Of a DNA stretch of 64,000 nt, positions 62,310-64,000 are shown one piece after another. Each line of letters opens with the position of its first letter. The stretch's first letter is position 1. The stretch comes from JAGQRJ01 sp041402045 (GTDB taxonomy: Bacteria; Planctomycetota; J058). Made by a program: the position numbers and the translations under genes. The notes below the pieces were generated by a model, which ran no database searches, had not been told where the DNA came from, and saw only the letters and a list, made by a program, of their open reading frames with translations. Where the stretch lies: contig JAWKSZ010000013.1 of NCBI GenBank assembly GCA_041402045.1, positions 77,805 through 141,804 of the forward strand, read 5' to 3'.

Positions 62310-63626
62310 TCAGTCGTCGCCGCGGGCGCGGAGGATCGCCTCGATATCGATCTCGTCGTCGCTGACCATGGGCCGGTCGTCCTCCTCGTTGTTGAGGAAG
62401 CGCGACGGCGCCTCGTAGATCCGCCCCACGCGGTCCTGGGAGTGATTCGAGCCGCGACCGCGGCGGTTCGAGGTGAGCTGGGCGGGCTCGGTGGTCTTGC
62501 CTCCGCCCTTGCTCCGCTTGCGGCGCCGGCGCTTGCGCTTGCTGTCGTCGCCCTGGGCGGCCTCGCGCTCGGAGCGGCGCTTGCGCCCGCCCTCCTCGCG
62601 GTCACCGCGGTCGCTGCGGTCGCTGCGGTCGCCCCGGTCGCTGCGATCGCCACGGTCGCTGCGATCGCCACGGTCGCTGCGGTCGCCACGGTCGCTGCGA
62701 TCGCCACGATCCCGCTCGCCGCCGCGCTCGCGACGCTCGCGGCGCTCGCCCCGGTCTCCGTCCTGCGACTTCCCCTCGCGCTTCCCGCCCTTGGGCTGCT
62801 GCTCGGGCTCGGGGTGCTCGGGGGCGGGCTCGCCGCTGCCCCAGCGCTCGAAGTGCGGGCTCTCCCGGTCGATGGCGTAGGCCGTGAACTGCTGGCCGGG
62901 GTTGTACTTGTCCTCGATCTTGCGCTTGAGCAGGAGCCCGCACGCGATCGCGTCGGAGAGCAGGCGCTCCGCGAGCTCGAACGAGCGGTTCGGCACGTCG
63001 AGCTTGCGCACGACCGCCTCGCGGATGTACTTGAAGTTCAGGTAGCGCTTGCGGCTCTCGAGGTCCTCCAACAGGGGCACCAGGCGCTCGAGCAGCTCCG
63101 GGTGTCGGGGCTCGCAGCGGGGCATGGGCATGGGCACGACCTCGGCGGCGTGCGCGGCCAGCTCGGGAGCCTCGACCCCCTCGACCGTGATCACCTCCAG
63201 GGTCTTGTCGAAGCGCTGACGGATCACCTCCAGCGCGCGCCCCGCGGCAGGCTCGCAGGTGGCGACCACGAACAGGTCGATCTCGTCCCCGCCCTCGAGG
63301 GGGAACAGGAGCTCGATCATGCGCGCCAGGAGCTCGATGCCCACCGTGTCGTGGCTCGCGTCGCGGCGTCGCCCGCCGCTGGTGCGCCGGGTCGCGCGCG
63401 GGGCGTCGACCAGCTCGAACTCGGCCTCGGCGAAGTCGCGCTTGACGTCCTCGGGCACGGCGTCCCAGGCCGCGACCGCCAGGCGGGCCACGACCTCGCC
63501 GCCGCGGGCCGCGCACTCGAGCAGGACCGCGGGGTCCACCGTGCGGTGGTGCAGGGCACGCAGGTGGAGGTGGACGCTCTCGACGTCCACGAGGAGCGCG
63601 ACTTTCTTCGCTGCCTTCCGGGCCAC
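62310..63626 (-). CDS. NYN-like protein with LOTUS/HTH-like middle and RGDRSD-repeat tail
   Basis: GTG 63626 has GGAG 9 bases before it; TTG 63632 is also open. Residues ~5-165 resemble a NYN/LabA PIN-like nuclease (KVALLVDVESVHLHLRA, DLFVVATCEPAAGRAL). Residues ~180-260 look like an OST-HTH/winged-helix segment (RYLNFKYIREAVVRKLDVPN). From ~270 the protein is disordered: a block of RGDRSD hexapeptides (~residues 305-345) from an 18-bp DNA repeat, then KRKRRRRKRSKGGGK. The parts together suggest an RNA-binding or RNA-cleaving protein that could form condensates. The metal-binding Asp cluster is incomplete, so activity is uncertain. Confidence 0.7.
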   Translation of the reverse strand: MARKAAKKVALLVDVESVHLHLRALHHRTVDPAVLLECAARGGEVVARLAVAAWDAVPEDVKRDFAEAEFELVDAPRATRRTSGGRRRDASHDTVGIELLARMIELLFPLEGGDEIDLFVVATCEPAAGRALEVIRQRFDKTLEVITVEGVEAPELAAHAAEVVPMPMPRCEPRHPELLERLVPLLEDLESRKRYLNFKYIREAVVRKLDVPNRSFELAERLLSDAIACGLLLKRKIEDKYNPGQQFTAYAIDRESPHFERWGSGEPAPEHPEPEQQPKGGKREGKSQDGDRGERRERRERGGERDRGDRSDRGDRSDRGDRSDRGDRSDRGDRSDRSDRGDREEGGRKRRSEREAAQGDDSKRKRRRRKRSKGGGKTTEPAQLTSNRRGRGSNHSQDRVGRIYEAPSRFLNNEEDDRPMVSDDEIDIEAILRARGDD

Positions 63627-63632
63627 GGGCAA

Positions 63633-63931
63633 TCTCCAGATCCGGGGGGCTCGCCCACACCCGGCTGGACGGCGCGACGTCCTCCAGGACGTGGGCCAGC
63701 GGGGGCGGCGAGCGCCGACGCGAGACTCAAACTCTTCGGAGGCCGAAGCCCCCTAACCCTCGCAGCGCGCTGCAAGGGCTTGCCCCAACGGGCGATAGCT
63801 CATTGACGCTGTGGACGGTGCGCGGCGACCCGCGAAGGGCGCTAGCCCCCGCGCTCCACAGAGTTTACGTGATAGACGCCGGCCTGAGCAAGCACGGAGT
63901 CAGGCGGAATGCGAACGCGCTTCGGCGGAGC
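63633..63931. other. Intergenic region, no gene seen
   Basis: No frame has protein-like composition. A short stretch TCACGTAAAC-like (rc of GTTTACGTGA) near 63,865 is less GC-rich and may hold a promoter for a gene beyond the window. Nothing else could be assigned. Confidence 0.4.
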
Positions 63932-64000
63932 GGCGGAGCCGGCGATCCGGCGGAGCCGGCGATCCGGCGGAGCGCGAAGCGGCGAAGCCGGCGATCCGGC
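63932..64000. repeat. 17-bp tandem repeat running out of the window
   Basis: GGCGGAGCCGGCGATCC occurs at 63,932-63,948 and 63,949-63,965, with a diverged copy after it. The array continues past the window edge. It shares the GGCGGAGC core with the 58.5-59 kb region. Confidence 0.7.

Overview
This is a very GC-rich chromosomal segment. Its content fits a deep-branching planctomycete: Hanks-type serine/threonine kinases fused to TPR or WD40-like repeats, a DUF481 outer-membrane protein, M16 and M48 peptidases, an MMPL-type RND protein, EboE, and interspersed inverted repeats with CGCCAAGG arms. Myxococcota is the main alternative, and the assignment is an inference from gene content. No rRNA, tRNA, CRISPR array, transposase or phage gene was seen.

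Layout. 1-2.5 kb: a membrane-protein 3' end and a minus-strand set (DUF434 and two small proteins). 2.8-6.0 kb: a two-gene operon ending in a GAF/sigma-54 activator. 6.0-6.95 kb: small or decayed genes in lower-GC DNA. 7-26 kb: a large CarboxypepD-repeat exported protein, an ATPase-like protein, and three plus-strand Hanks kinases with TPR or beta-propeller tails, with minus-strand genes between the second and third. 26.3-33.2 kb: an SLC12-type transporter, purL, and DUF481. 33.4-41.5 kb (minus): a ParA ATPase with a basic partner; a DUF47/PiT/pterin dehydratase/exonuclease III group; an HtrA protease followed by a catalytically dead HtrA paralogue. 41.5-46 kb: a macro-domain-CHAT fusion, divergent from a lipoprotein and an IMPase; a tandem hairpin array; a radical SAM protein with a zinc-finger membrane partner. 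46.3-53 kb (minus): M16 peptidase, lipoprotein, and an overlapping trio (exported protein, EboE, kinase). 53-58 kb (plus): SGNH hydrolase, M48 protease, RND protein. 58-64 kb: tandem repeats, NhaD with a Usp-like partner, an alpha/beta-hydrolase lipoprotein, and a NYN-like protein with an RGDRSD tail.

Data quality. Four stretches (about 15.3-18.6, 20.7-23.25, 28.95-30.3 and 50.8-52.4 kb) have coding signal that jumps between frames every few tens of codons. One of them contains the 5' half of purL, a gene normally essential, and several breaks sit at C or G homopolymers. I read these as mostly uncorrected sequencing errors, not real decay, so missing starts and stops there should not be over-interpreted.

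Most interesting points: a recurrent TANNNT -10 box 6-8 nt from start codons, which implies many leaderless mRNAs; the macro-CHAT fusion; the active/dead HtrA pair with 32-residue repeats; an array of seven hairpins capped by an 18-bp palindrome; and two copies of an inverted-repeat element whose cores lie in opposite orientation.
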